A program made the translations under genes and the position numbers. The notes beneath the pieces were generated by a model, which saw only the letters and a program-made list of their open reading frames with translations, ran no database searches and was not told where the DNA came from. A stretch of DNA of 64,000 nt from UBA4421 sp002470275 (GTDB taxonomy: Bacteria > Pseudomonadota > Gammaproteobacteria > Pseudomonadales > Azotimanducaceae): NCBI GenBank assembly GCA_913052345.1, contig CAJXDR010000011.1:1-64000 (forward strand), given 5' to 3'. Shown here one piece after another: positions 36,515-45,414 of the stretch. The first letter of the stretch is position 1. Every line of letters begins with the position of its first letter.

Positions 36515-37510
36515 ATGAACACGACACGATTCAGCGCTGTGGCGCTCGCCCTGGCCCTGGGCGCCTCTTTGTTGGCACCTTTGCCGAGCCAGCTCGTCTC
36601 CGCAGCAAGAGCCAGTTCGGATAATGGCCGGGCGCCTGCTTCCAGTACGCAGCTTTCCATCACGCATCAAGGCAGAAGCCGGCACTACCGCCTGCACGTG
36701 CCCGATAGCCTACCTGCCAGGGCACCCTTGGTGGTCGCCATGCACGGCTTCGGTAGCTCAGCCCAGCGACTCCAGAGCTACTCAGGCATCGATGCCGTCG
36801 CGGACCGAGAAGGTTTTATCGTCGCGTACCCTCAGGGCACCCAGGACGACCAGGGTCGCACTTTTTTCAATGTTGGCTACCAGTTTCACAGCGCCAGCGA
36901 CGTAGATGACGTCGCCTTCGTCATCGCCGTCGTAAACCACGTACGTCAACACATGGACGCGGGATTTGGGATCGCACTCAGCAGCGTGTTCGCCACCGGC
37001 ATGTCTAACGGCGGCGATATGAGTTTCTATCTCGCCTGCAAAGCGTCCAAACACTTTGACGCGATCGCCCCGGTCACCGGCACAATGATGACCAGTTGGC
37101 AGCATGACTGTACGCCCGAGAAACCAATTCCGGTATTGGCGGTGAACGGTACCGAGGACGCCGTCACCCTGCCTGAGGGTGACCCAACCAACCGTGATGG
37201 CTGGGGCGCCTACCTCAGCACTGAGGATGTGATCCAACACTGGGTCAATCACTATCGGCTTGATGATGTCCAACAGGAATCCCTTCCTAACCCCTCATTC
37301 CTCGATGGCAGTCGTGTTGAGCGAGTTCGCTATACCGCCTCAGACAGTGACATGGTCGTTGAATTCCTTCGCGTTGTTGGCGGTGGCCATGCCTGGCCCG
37401 GCGCACCGATGGCCTGGTGGCGACCGAGGGCCTGGCTAGCTTGGGGCTTTCCTAACCAGGACATAGACGCTGCAGAGGAAATCTGGCGGTTCTTCGAGCA
37501 GTACAAATAG
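36515..37510 (+). CDS. Secreted PHB-depolymerase/feruloyl esterase family (LpqC-like) protein
   Basis: A 331-residue exported alpha/beta hydrolase. It has a signal peptide in the first 30 residues (ALALGASLLAPLPSQLVSA), oxyanion loop AMHGFGSSAQ, nucleophile Ser in GMSNGGDMS, acidic residue in NGTEDAV and catalytic His in GGGHAWPG. The LpqC/PHB-depolymerase family hydrolyses poly-3-hydroxybutyrate or feruloyl and other ester bonds. No substrate-binding domain is attached, so a small or soluble ester is more likely than granular polymer. It converges on the dienelactone hydrolase-like gene. Confidence 0.85.
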   Translation: MNTTRFSAVALALALGASLLAPLPSQLVSAARASSDNGRAPASSTQLSITHQGRSRHYRLHVPDSLPARAPLVVAMHGFGSSAQRLQSYSGIDAVADREGFIVAYPQGTQDDQGRTFFNVGYQFHSASDVDDVAFVIAVVNHVRQHMDAGFGIALSSVFATGMSNGGDMSFYLACKASKHFDAIAPVTGTMMTSWQHDCTPEKPIPVLAVNGTEDAVTLPEGDPTNRDGWGAYLSTEDVIQHWVNHYRLDDVQQESLPNPSFLDGSRVERVRYTASDSDMVVEFLRVVGGGHAWPGAPMAWWRPRAWLAWGFPNQDIDAAEEIWRFFEQYK

Positions 37511-37543
37511 GCCGAGGTGATAGCCGACCCAAGGATGGGACTT

Positions 37544-38431
37544 CTAGGGAATAGCCGAGCCTCCAGCATTAGGTGATACATGCTGTTGTTCTACGTTGGG
37601 GAAGACTTCTCTAAATAGGCTGAGCATATTCTGGGTTGAGCGTCGATCCGCGGCCTCATGGAGGTGCCCGGGCGGCCCCAATCTGGACGGCAGGGCAAAA
37701 CCATGAGGTGCCTTCGCATGTTCATGAAATGTCCAATCTACCCCTGCCGTATCCATCTCTTCATAGAAGCGTTGCTTGCTCGAATCCGGCACTAAATGAT
37801 CGTGTGCCCCGTTTTCAATCCGAATCACGGTTTTCGTATTGTGAACGTTTGGGCAGGTCCTGAGCGGTGCGCGCTCCACGCCAAAGCGAGAGGGACTGGG
37901 ATCCTCTCCCGTTTGTAACAGCCCATGAAAGGACACCACCGCGCTGAAATCGAGCCCACCCCGCACCGCTTCGAGGACCGCAACGCCTCCGAGACAATAA
38001 CCCATGGCCCCAGGAGAGACCTGATGGTCTACGGATGGATCCGTCATGCCAAGGTCCCTCCAAGCACCGAGCAATGCTCGAAACCGCTCATAGTCGTGAT
38101 CAAGTCGAACCATGGCTTCAAAGCAGCGACGTTGATACGCCTCCACTTGCGACATGTCATCAGGAAAATCGCGCTGGTGCACAGGCACATCATTACCGTA
38201 AAGATCGATTGCAAGACCCACATAACCCACGCGCGCCAAGTACTCAGCCACCTGCACATCAAAGCCTTTAAGGCCCTGATAGTTATGGATCACCAGCACC
38301 AAGGGCCTGGGCTCGGCGCCGCCCGGCGCGACCAGGTGTCCGACAAACGTTTCCCCCCGGAAACTCAGTTCTAAGGATCGGCGCTCAAGCGCCGCATCCG
38401 GCCAACCAAGCTCTGCACTGCTATATTCCAT
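37544..38431 (-). CDS. Dienelactone hydrolase-family protein
   Basis: An alpha/beta hydrolase of the dienelactone hydrolase family (295 residues from Met at 38431, or 320 from 38506). The nucleophile is Cys in GYCLGGVAV, the hallmark of the family. VIHNYQGLKGF gives the oxyanion region and a late APHGFAL carries the His. It lacks a signal peptide. The longer start would overlap the PQQ dehydrogenase gene by 35 bases. The shorter start leaves a 40-base gap. Both arrangements fit an operon with that upstream gene. Confidence 0.85.
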   Translation of the reverse strand: MEYSSAELGWPDAALERRSLELSFRGETFVGHLVAPGGAEPRPLVLVIHNYQGLKGFDVQVAEYLARVGYVGLAIDLYGNDVPVHQRDFPDDMSQVEAYQRRCFEAMVRLDHDYERFRALLGAWRDLGMTDPSVDHQVSPGAMGYCLGGVAVLEAVRGGLDFSAVVSFHGLLQTGEDPSPSRFGVERAPLRTCPNVHNTKTVIRIENGAHDHLVPDSSKQRFYEEMDTAGVDWTFHEHAKAPHGFALPSRLGPPGHLHEAADRRSTQNMLSLFREVFPNVEQQHVSPNAGGSAIP

Positions 38432-38471
38432 CCCGCTACCCTCATCTAATGCAATCAAGGTGCTGTTTGTA

Positions 38472-39605
38472 CTACTCCGCACCCGGCGCTGCAACAGATG
38501 GCGCATGAGAGGGCCTCACCTGAATCAAAGCGCCGCCAACGCCATCCGTCAAAATGTAAAGCAGTCCATCAGGACCCACCCGGATATCTCGAATCCGGCT
38601 ATCGAGTTCCGAAAACAGCGTCTCTTCTGCTATGACCTGGGCATCGCTGAGCTGAAGACGGCGGACCTCTCTATCCACGAGAGCGCCAACAAAGAGGCTA
38701 TTTTTCCACTCTGGAAACACATCTGCTTCGTAAATTGCCAACCCGGAGGGCGCGATCGAGGGCGTCCAGTGATGAATCGGCGGCTCCATGCCTTCAAGCT
38801 CCTGATAAGGGCTGATCAACGCGCCGTTATAGTCAATTCCGTAGGTCGCTGCCGGCCATCCATAGTTGAGCGCCGGCAGGATGATATTGACCTCATCGCC
38901 CCCTCTGGGACCATGCTCGTGTTGGTAAACCGTTCCGTCTTTAGCGATCGCCAATCCCTGTGGATTCCGATGTCCAAAGCTCCAGACTCTCGGCGCCTGC
39001 TCAAAGGGGTTACCCGTCGCACTGCCATCACGCAGGATGCGTATGGTCTTTCCCAGTTCAGATTCAACGACCTGTGCCTGTTCACGGAAATCGAACCCAT
39101 CACCGGTGGTGAGCAAAATGCTATCGTCCGGCAACAGGATCATTCGGCCACCATAGTGCAAAGGCGCATACTTGGAGGGATTGGTGGTGAAAATCACCGA
39201 GACATCTTGGAGTCTGCCGTTGCGGAGCGCTGCCCGAGCGACGGTGGTACCGTTTTGATCAGAATCGCCTGCCGCATAAGAAAGATAAAGCGTTTGATTT
39301 CGCGCGAAGTCTGGGTCGAGCAACACATCAAATAACCCGCCCTGACTCGCACGATACACAGCGGGCACACCCTCAATCGGGGAGCCCAGGGTGCCATCGG
39401 GTGACAACAGCCGCAGAGTGCCCCCAAGCTCGGTAATCAATATCCCCCCGTCTGGAAGAAAGGCCAGCCCCCACGGATAGTCTAGGTCTTCGGCCAGGGT
39501 ATCCAGGCGGTATTTGGCTGAGGTACCTGCCAGCGCTGAGATACAGAGCGCGAAGAAAACGGAGCATAGGGCGGCAGCAAAAACATTTGGTAAGGCGGAA
39601 CGCAT
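38472..39605 (-). CDS. Soluble PQQ-dependent sugar dehydrogenase-like protein
   Basis: A periplasmic six-bladed propeller of the GDH-B/Asd/Yli family, 377 residues from Met at 39605. The start at 39644 adds a tail before the signal peptide (LPNVFAAALCSVFFALCISALA). Typical motifs are LDYPWGLAFLPDGGILITE, GGLFDVLLDPDF, FGHRNPQGLAI and EHGPRGGDEVN. Members oxidise aldoses or related sugars with PQQ in the periplasm. No PQQ synthesis genes are in the window. It leads a two-gene unit with the hydrolase at 37544. Confidence 0.88.
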   Translation of the reverse strand: MRSALPNVFAAALCSVFFALCISALAGTSAKYRLDTLAEDLDYPWGLAFLPDGGILITELGGTLRLLSPDGTLGSPIEGVPAVYRASQGGLFDVLLDPDFARNQTLYLSYAAGDSDQNGTTVARAALRNGRLQDVSVIFTTNPSKYAPLHYGGRMILLPDDSILLTTGDGFDFREQAQVVESELGKTIRILRDGSATGNPFEQAPRVWSFGHRNPQGLAIAKDGTVYQHEHGPRGGDEVNIILPALNYGWPAATYGIDYNGALISPYQELEGMEPPIHHWTPSIAPSGLAIYEADVFPEWKNSLFVGALVDREVRRLQLSDAQVIAEETLFSELDSRIRDIRVGPDGLLYILTDGVGGALIQVRPSHAPSVAAPGAE

Positions 39606-39684
39606 AAATATTTCCCTAAATCCAACAGAATGACTATGTGCCATGATACCTTTTCATGATCTCAGTGAAACTCCCGAGGGGATC

Positions 39685-40134
39685 ATGCTTAGGAATATAG
39701 TTGGTTTTCTTTGTGCGGTGACCGGTGCCTATCTTTTCGCCGTGCTGACGTATTCACAGCTCAATCTCAATAGGTTGATCGAACTAGGCGTACCGATAGG
39801 GTCCAGTCAGCGTCTTTTTGCCTTGACGCATGATGTCCTCAGCATGGCCAGCGCATACTTGCCCATACTAGCCGTCGCGTTATTGGTCGCCTTTGTGCTG
39901 GCCGCTCCGGTAGCGCGGCGGCTGCCTAGATTCAGGTCCGTCGGATTTGCTTTCGCGGGCGCCGTGAGCGTCTACGCAGTCATTTTATTGTTGTTGCTTC
40001 TGTTTGGAACCCATGGGATCACGGTCACCCGTACCCTTCCCGGCCTTATCTCGCAGTGCATGGCGGGTGCGCTAGGGGGCTATATTTTCGCTGCCCTCAC
40101 GCGCGCGCCAGGGGCAAAGGGCGCCGCTGCCTGA
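39685..40134 (+). CDS. Small multi-pass membrane protein
   Basis: A 149-residue integral membrane protein with four hydrophobic segments, near residues 5-25, 55-77, 87-110 and 122-140. GAGGGG lies just before the ATG at 39685. The frame from 39643 adds a polar tail that overlaps the start of the PQQ dehydrogenase frame. No family was recognised. The 3' end is one base from the convergent TetR gene. Confidence 0.7.
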   Translation: MLRNIVGFLCAVTGAYLFAVLTYSQLNLNRLIELGVPIGSSQRLFALTHDVLSMASAYLPILAVALLVAFVLAAPVARRLPRFRSVGFAFAGAVSVYAVILLLLLLFGTHGITVTRTLPGLISQCMAGALGGYIFAALTRAPGAKGAAA

Positions 40135-40135
40135 C

Positions 40136-40705
40136 CTATTGAAGAGCAGCCAAGGTGATCTCTTTCAGAGCAGTTATCATTTGACGAAGCTCGTCAGCAT
40201 CGTTCGCTCCAGCTCTCAGTAACGCGGCATTGTTCACTAAAAAGGCGGCGACCTCTCGATAATCCGCCCCCTTGGCCTCGAGAACATGCTGCCGGCTGGC
40301 AAGAACGCTCTCAAAGTGCGACCGCATGACCTCAGCATTTTGCGCGATTTCATAGGAGGCATGTTTCTCTAACTCGCAGGCAAGCCTCATAAAGGGCATG
40401 GCGACCACGTGGTTCCATACGCGCGCTCCAGCTTGGATGCTGATTAGCAGCTCAAGGGATTCCTCCAGGCCGGCACAGCGAGGCAAGAGTCGCTCAATAA
40501 CTTCCTCGTCACCCTCCCCGACATAGAGCACGACCTCCTTAACCAAATCCAGTTTCTTTCCAAACGCGTTATAAATCGTCTGTCTGGACACTTGGGCTTT
40601 GGCAGCAATTTCTGCCATGGAAGTCAGGCTTACGCCTCGGCTGTAGTAGAGTGTTTGTGCAGCCTTAAGAATTCTCTCTTCGCTTTTGTTGATTCTCCTT
40701 GTCAT
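40136..40705 (-). CDS. TetR-family transcriptional regulator
   Basis: A 189-residue TetR repressor from Met at 40705, preceded by AGGGA. The frame extends to 40768 without support. The HTH is clear (SLTSMAEIAAKAQVSRQTIYNAFGKKLDLV near residues 24-53), followed by a helical ligand-binding domain. It diverges from the PhyH dioxygenase gene. A dyad at 40775-40792 between them is the likely operator, so it probably controls itself and that dioxygenase. Confidence 0.88.
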   Translation of the reverse strand: MTRRINKSEERILKAAQTLYYSRGVSLTSMAEIAAKAQVSRQTIYNAFGKKLDLVKEVVLYVGEGDEEVIERLLPRCAGLEESLELLISIQAGARVWNHVVAMPFMRLACELEKHASYEIAQNAEVMRSHFESVLASRQHVLEAKGADYREVAAFLVNNAALLRAGANDADELRQMITALKEITLAALQ

Positions 40706-40774
40706 GGCATCCCTTATTCCGCGGGTGCCCGCAAATCGTCGCATGAATAGCGAACATGCGGTGGACAAGTAAAT

Positions 40775-40792
40775 ATTTCATGTACATTTAAT
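40775..40792. promoter_or_regulatory. Dyad, likely TetR operator
   Basis: The 18-base dyad ATTTCATGT-ACATTTAAT pairs at 7 of 9 positions per arm around a perfect ATGTACAT core. It lies 70 bases upstream of the TetR start and 83 bases before the PhyH start, a normal place for a shared operator. Confidence 0.5.
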
Positions 40793-40874
40793 CACCCAAG
40801 AAGCAAACCACCCCGCATTGCTTCACCTCTGTACTGGCCGTAATCTCCCTGCATATCAATGCGGTGATTTTGTT

Positions 40875-41726
40875 ATGGCGTTAACTGTCCTGCCCCCGGG
40901 GTCGACTGCCCGAGTGATTGTTGAGGAGCTCAAGCGTAGCGGCGCCCTCATCATTGAGGACGTTCTTCCACAGGATAGGCTTCAAAGCCTGGTCTCGGAG
41001 CTACGACCCTTTATCGATAGAACCCCCGCGGGCCACGACGACTTCCTCGGTAGAATGACCAAGCGCACTGGCGCTCTGGTTGCTCGCTCTCCCCAGTGTC
41101 GGGACCTTATCCTGCACGACACCCTCCTTGGCGCGGCCCGAGAGTTCCTGAGCCCCTACACGCAAAAAATCATTCTGCATCTCACCCAAACCATCGAAAT
41201 TGGCCCGGGCGGACCCGCCCAACCCATCCACCGGGATCGCTATGCCTGGGGCACCTATCTTCCGACAAGCATCGAGCCCCAGTTCAATACCATCTGGGCG
41301 CTCACAGATTTTACCGAGGAAAATGGTGCGACCCGCTGCGTGCCAGGGAGCCATCTGTGGGACTGGGACCAGAAAGCCAATAAAGACCAAATTTTTAAAG
41401 CCACCATGCGTGCAGGTTCTGTCTTCGTCTACAGCGGCAGCGTGCTGCATAGCGGTGGCGCTAACGTCTCTTCTGACCCCAGGCTTGGCCTCAATCTGAC
41501 GTACTGTCTGGGCTGGCTGAGACAGGAAGAAAACCAATACCTATCCTGCCCGCCTGACATCGCCCGCACTCTACAGCCCGAACTCCAGGATCTGCTGGGC
41601 TATACCCAAGCAGAATATGCCCTTGGCTACTACAGCGACCCCTACAGTGAGACGGGGGGACGGGAAATTCTACCTCCCGAACGGATTTTGGGCCGCAAAG
41701 CACCCCGCGAAACACTTTCCGACTGA
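40875..41726 (+). CDS. Phytanoyl-CoA dioxygenase (PhyH) family protein
   Basis: A 283-residue Fe(II)/2-oxoglutarate dioxygenase. The iron site is visible as HRDRYAW (HxD) near residue 121 and a later His in SGSVLHSGGANVS, with an Arg nearby (DPRLGLNL) to bind 2-oxoglutarate. The family hydroxylates small molecules and side chains, and the name does not fix the substrate. The ATG at 40875 is chosen over the frame start at 40818, whose extra residues are not PhyH-like. It is probably regulated by the divergent TetR. Confidence 0.88.
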   Translation: MALTVLPPGSTARVIVEELKRSGALIIEDVLPQDRLQSLVSELRPFIDRTPAGHDDFLGRMTKRTGALVARSPQCRDLILHDTLLGAAREFLSPYTQKIILHLTQTIEIGPGGPAQPIHRDRYAWGTYLPTSIEPQFNTIWALTDFTEENGATRCVPGSHLWDWDQKANKDQIFKATMRAGSVFVYSGSVLHSGGANVSSDPRLGLNLTYCLGWLRQEENQYLSCPPDIARTLQPELQDLLGYTQAEYALGYYSDPYSETGGREILPPERILGRKAPRETLSD

Positions 41727-41868
41727 TCCCCCTCTCTCTTTCGAGGCACGTTCGCTGAGCTATCCGCACAGAGAAGAGTGCCTTCAAGCCCCGGGTCTGA
41801 TACAAAGACCTGTGTCAACTAAAGGTTGATGAACCTAGACCAAGACCGGGTTTCAGAGGGGGCTCAAG

Positions 41869-43239
41869 TTGAAGACAGAGGCGTTCAGTGCCAATCGCCC
41901 GGGACTCAGCAAGGGCGTGCTGGCAGCCTACTCCGGTATCACCTTGCCCGTAGCGGCTATGGGTATGCCCCTTGCGGTCTATCTACCCAGATTTTACTCC
42001 GAGGGCTTGGGACTTTCGCTAGCGACCGTTGGCCTGATTTTCACCCTGGCCAGGATTTTCGATGTGGTCACGGACCCCTTAATGGGCCTTTTGATCGATA
42101 GGTACGACACTCGCTGGGGACGCCGAAAGCACTGGGTGGCCCTCTCGATCCCGCTGCTCATGGTATCGATCTGGATGGTTTTCATTCCCGATCCCCAGGC
42201 CGTCGACGCAGCCTACCTCGCCTGCTGGCTGCTGCTGCTCTATGCGGGCTATACCATGCTCACCATTTCTCACCTGTCATGGGGCGCAGAATTGGCGGTG
42301 GGATACGATGCGAGATCTCGCCTCTTCGGCTGGCGTGAAATTTTCATTATCGCGGGCATGACCTCAGTATTAGCTCTGCCGGCAGCCCTAGAGCTCAACG
42401 GCTACAGCGACCAACAGACTAAAATCGCGGGGATGGGTTGGTTTTGCCTGATTCTTTTACCCCTGCTGCTGATCCCCACGTTGTTCTTAGTACCGGATAG
42501 CCGCAGCCGCTCAACAACTGCGGTACCCTGGGACGAAGCTGTCAGACTAATCGTTCAAAATCACCTGATGTGGCGGTTGCTGGCTGCTGACCTGCTTTCC
42601 GGTCTTGGCACCGCCATCTCCGGGGCCCTTTATATTTTTGTCGCTAGCAACTATTTCCAGCTACCGAGTCATGCCAGCATTTCCCTTCTCTTCTACTTCC
42701 TCGCCAGTTTCTTCGCCATGCCCCTCTGGATGCAGCTCGCCTACAGGATCGGCAAAGATCGCGCCCTCAAGGTGGCCTTGCTATACGGCGGCGGGATGAA
42801 CCTGCTTTTAACTGCCATTGCGCAACCTGGCAGCGTCATAATGCTCTGGAGTTTTACGATCTGCTACGGAATTGCCTATGGCGCTGCGCCCATGCTCCTG
42901 CGCTCCATGATGGCCGACTTAACGGACGAGGATGAGCTCAAAACGGGCAAGAATAGAGCCGGATTATTTTTTGCTTTGCTGACCACCACCAATAAACTAG
43001 GCGCAGCCTTTGGTGTGGGCGCCAGCTTCCTAACCCTGGAATACCTGTTTAACTATGTACCTGGCGGCGTGAACAGTGACTTTGCAAATGGGGGTCTGCT
43101 ATGGACCTTTTGTCTTGGCAGCGCCAGCGGTCTCTTGCTCGCCTACCTGCCACTGCGAAAATACGCCATGTCTCGAGCGCGCCACCAACAAATACAGGCT
43201 GCGTTAAGCGCACGCGAAACCCAGCAAGAGCAGACGTAA
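41869..43239 (+). CDS. GPH-family MFS transporter
   Basis: A 456-residue, 12-helix cation-coupled transporter of the glycoside-pentoside-hexuronide group. The family signature GLIFTLARIFDVVTDPLMGLLIDR lies near residues 54-77, followed by RWGRRKHWV. The start is TTG at 41869 with AGAGGGGG upstream. GPH proteins bring in sugars, glycosides or related compounds with Na+ or H+. The gene follows the PhyH gene by 142 bases, and the hydroxylated compound and the transported one may be related. Confidence 0.88.
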   Translation: MKTEAFSANRPGLSKGVLAAYSGITLPVAAMGMPLAVYLPRFYSEGLGLSLATVGLIFTLARIFDVVTDPLMGLLIDRYDTRWGRRKHWVALSIPLLMVSIWMVFIPDPQAVDAAYLACWLLLLYAGYTMLTISHLSWGAELAVGYDARSRLFGWREIFIIAGMTSVLALPAALELNGYSDQQTKIAGMGWFCLILLPLLLIPTLFLVPDSRSRSTTAVPWDEAVRLIVQNHLMWRLLAADLLSGLGTAISGALYIFVASNYFQLPSHASISLLFYFLASFFAMPLWMQLAYRIGKDRALKVALLYGGGMNLLLTAIAQPGSVIMLWSFTICYGIAYGAAPMLLRSMMADLTDEDELKTGKNRAGLFFALLTTTNKLGAAFGVGASFLTLEYLFNYVPGGVNSDFANGGLLWTFCLGSASGLLLAYLPLRKYAMSRARHQQIQAALSARETQQEQT

Positions 43240-43295
43240 TGCTGGCGCAAAAAAGAGATCCGCACACCCAGAGACCTATTTTCAGCAGCAGCGCT

Positions 43296-43312
43296 GCAGC
43301 GGAAAACGCTGC
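43296..43312 (+). other. RNA hairpin in leader
   Basis: GCAGCG and CGCTGC form a 6-bp stem with a GAAAA loop between the GPH transporter stop and the downstream terminator. It has no T run and is not a terminator. It may protect or process the mRNA. Confidence 0.4.
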
Positions 43313-43348
43313 GGCGGATATAAAGGTTAGAATTTCACTCAAAACCAA

Positions 43349-43370
43349 GGGTCCAAGGACCCCATTTTTT
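43349..43370 (+). terminator. Terminator or attenuator directly before the membrane protein gene
   Basis: GGGTC / GACCC with a 4-base loop (inner C:G pairs possible) is followed by CATTTTTT. It ends 1 base before the AGGAG ribosome site of the GTG-started gene at 43382. A terminator this close to the start would block downstream expression unless it is conditional or weak. Confidence 0.6.
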
Positions 43371-43381
43371 AGGAGAACACC

Positions 43382-44152
43382 GTGCTCGCATTTGCAGGCT
43401 CACTAGACTTGCCGGCCATCGCCATGATCCTAGGCCCGATTTTAGCTGTCTTACTGGGCAGTGGTTTTGTCTGGCGGCGATTTTGTCTGCTTTCAAATCG
43501 GCTAATGATAGATTTGGGCATTGCTTACCTGGTGATCGGCGCTATCGGCATCCTTTACGACACCAACGGGCTGTATTCCTTTCACTTTATCGCTGCCCTA
43601 GCCCTGTTGCCGCTACTCTATGGCCTCTTGCTCAAGCTGCCCTTCCACATGCTGAGCAGAGACTATCAAGCCCTGGCGGAGCCCCCTCCTCTTGCGTTTC
43701 GAGTCGGCGCTCTAATCATGATCATCGGCATTTTAACCGCCGCAGCGCTGATGACAGCGCCTGCCAGCGCCTACCTAAGCACGATCGCCATAGTCTTCAT
43801 CCTGTTGGGGGTCCTGATCATCAGCAGCCTAAGCAGACTGAGGCCCTCAGCAAGCTTCTCCGCAGATCTCATCAGCTATTTGCCCGCTGTGGGTTTAACG
43901 GGCCTTGGACTCAGCGGGGCGACCGCCCTGCAGGACCTCTATGAGCTGGATTCCCTAGCGTCTATCTTGACCCTTGGCTGCTTGGCCCTGCTGTACAGTG
44001 TTTTCCTCAAAATACTGCTGACGATCGCCTTCCCAACGGTAGAGCCAGACGAAACCGTACTGAATGACTTCGGTCGACTCACCCTGTCGTTAATGCTGCT
44101 GGGCGCGGCCCTTTATATGGCCTTCGTTAGCTTGGAGCTGTCCACCGGGTAA
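43382..44152 (+). CDS. Multi-pass membrane protein of unknown family
   Basis: A 256-residue integral membrane protein with about seven hydrophobic helices and few charged residues outside short loops (for instance KLPFHMLSRDYQ near residue 83). The start is GTG at 43382, with AGGAG 7 bases upstream. It lies 142 bases after the GPH transporter on the same strand, behind a terminator-like hairpin. I do not recognise its family. There is no channel or enzyme motif. Confidence 0.7.
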   Translation: MLAFAGSLDLPAIAMILGPILAVLLGSGFVWRRFCLLSNRLMIDLGIAYLVIGAIGILYDTNGLYSFHFIAALALLPLLYGLLLKLPFHMLSRDYQALAEPPPLAFRVGALIMIIGILTAAALMTAPASAYLSTIAIVFILLGVLIISSLSRLRPSASFSADLISYLPAVGLTGLGLSGATALQDLYELDSLASILTLGCLALLYSVFLKILLTIAFPTVEPDETVLNDFGRLTLSLMLLGAALYMAFVSLELSTG

Positions 44153-44184
44153 CCCTTTGATTTATTGCCCGCTGATCTGGGGGC

Positions 44185-45411
44185 TCAGGGCTTTATACCG
44201 ACCTCGGCAGCCCGATAGGCGTAAATGTTGTGAAGCGTTCTGTCCCCAAGCTTCTGGGCGAATACATCTCGCAGGGTGGCCATGGGTTGTGCGAGATGAA
44301 AAAGTCGGGCATTGCGTCTCGACTGGCGTTGAATCCCTGCAGTCCTTGGGCCGCGCAGAGCCTCATATCGCCTCAGACCTTGATCCACGGTGTTAGCGCA
44401 GGTCAAACAGTTGGCGAGCACCATGCCATCCTCGATAGCCATGTTGGCGCCTTGGGCCAGAAAGGGAAGCGTGGGATGAACTGCATCGCCCAACAGGGTC
44501 ATTAACCCCTGCCCCCACGGCGCTATGGGCTGTCGGTCGTAAAGAGCCCACTTATAAAGAGAGTCCGAATCTGCCTGGTCAATGAGCGCCTGAATATGGG
44601 GGTGCCACCCAGCAAAGTCGGCTTTGAGTTCTGTTAGTTCGCCTGGCACCGTCCAGGACTCCACCTCCCAGCCTTGCTTTTCGACCACGCATACACAGTT
44701 GATCAAGGTGCCACCGCGCACGTAATAGTGCACAAAGTGTTTTCCGGGTCCCCACCAGACACCGGAGACGGGAGGGATCAATCCAGCCGGCATCCGGGCT
44801 GCATCCACTAAGGCTCTCCAGGCAACATTGCCGGTGAATTGTGCATTTTCCAGGCCCCAGAGGTTACGGCGAATCGCCGAGTGAATGCCGTCTGCGCCAA
44901 TTAGCAGGTCGCCTTGACAGGTCCCATCGCGATGGGATACCGAGACCGAGCGTTCGCGGGCCTGAACATGGGCCACCGAAGCTCCCAGTCTGAGTTCAAT
45001 ATTGCTCTGCTGCACCACCGCCTGACTCAGGACTCGATGAAGATCTGCACGATGTAGGTGGTAGTAGGGGAAACCGTACTTGTGATGAACGCTCTCGCCG
45101 AGCGGAGATGTCATGATCGTCTTGCCGCTTCGCCAATGACGCACTACGGCCGCCTCTGGTTGAAAGGCTTGCGCCTTAAGCTCAGCTTCAAGACCCAGCG
45201 CATGCAGCACATGTGCGCCATTCGGTGAAATCTGCACGCCTGCTCCGACGTCCTCGAATTGTGGCGCCTCCTCGAACACGCTGACGTGATGCCCCAATCG
45301 GGCCAGACACAGAGCCGCTGTCAGGCCACCAATACCACCCCCAACCACCAGGGCATGCAGACCCTCGCCGGGGAGGGATCGCCTAGACGACACCGGTACT
45401 AACGCTGCCAA
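44185..45411 (-). CDS. FAD-dependent aromatic monooxygenase (class A)
   Basis: A 408-residue flavoprotein hydroxylase of the salicylate/3-hydroxybenzoate hydroxylase type. The dinucleotide motif VVGGGIGGLTAA is near residue 22, the DG motif LLIGADGIHSAIRR near residue 169 and the FAD-ribityl motif LLGDAVHPTLPFLAQGANMAIED near residue 298. It would use NAD(P)H and O2 to hydroxylate or decarboxylate an aromatic acid. The upstream VOC gene ends 3 bases before its start, a tight operon. The substrate is unproven. Confidence 0.88.
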   Translation of the reverse strand: MAALVPVSSRRSLPGEGLHALVVGGGIGGLTAALCLARLGHHVSVFEEAPQFEDVGAGVQISPNGAHVLHALGLEAELKAQAFQPEAAVVRHWRSGKTIMTSPLGESVHHKYGFPYYHLHRADLHRVLSQAVVQQSNIELRLGASVAHVQARERSVSVSHRDGTCQGDLLIGADGIHSAIRRNLWGLENAQFTGNVAWRALVDAARMPAGLIPPVSGVWWGPGKHFVHYYVRGGTLINCVCVVEKQGWEVESWTVPGELTELKADFAGWHPHIQALIDQADSDSLYKWALYDRQPIAPWGQGLMTLLGDAVHPTLPFLAQGANMAIEDGMVLANCLTCANTVDQGLRRYEALRGPRTAGIQRQSRRNARLFHLAQPMATLRDVFAQKLGDRTLHNIYAYRAAEVGIKP

Positions 45412-45414
45412 GGG

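Noticed and set aside
38460..39335. A 291-residue plus-strand frame opposite the PQQ sugar dehydrogenase
   Set aside because: Antisense to a strong family match with a signal peptide. The composition is not protein-like.
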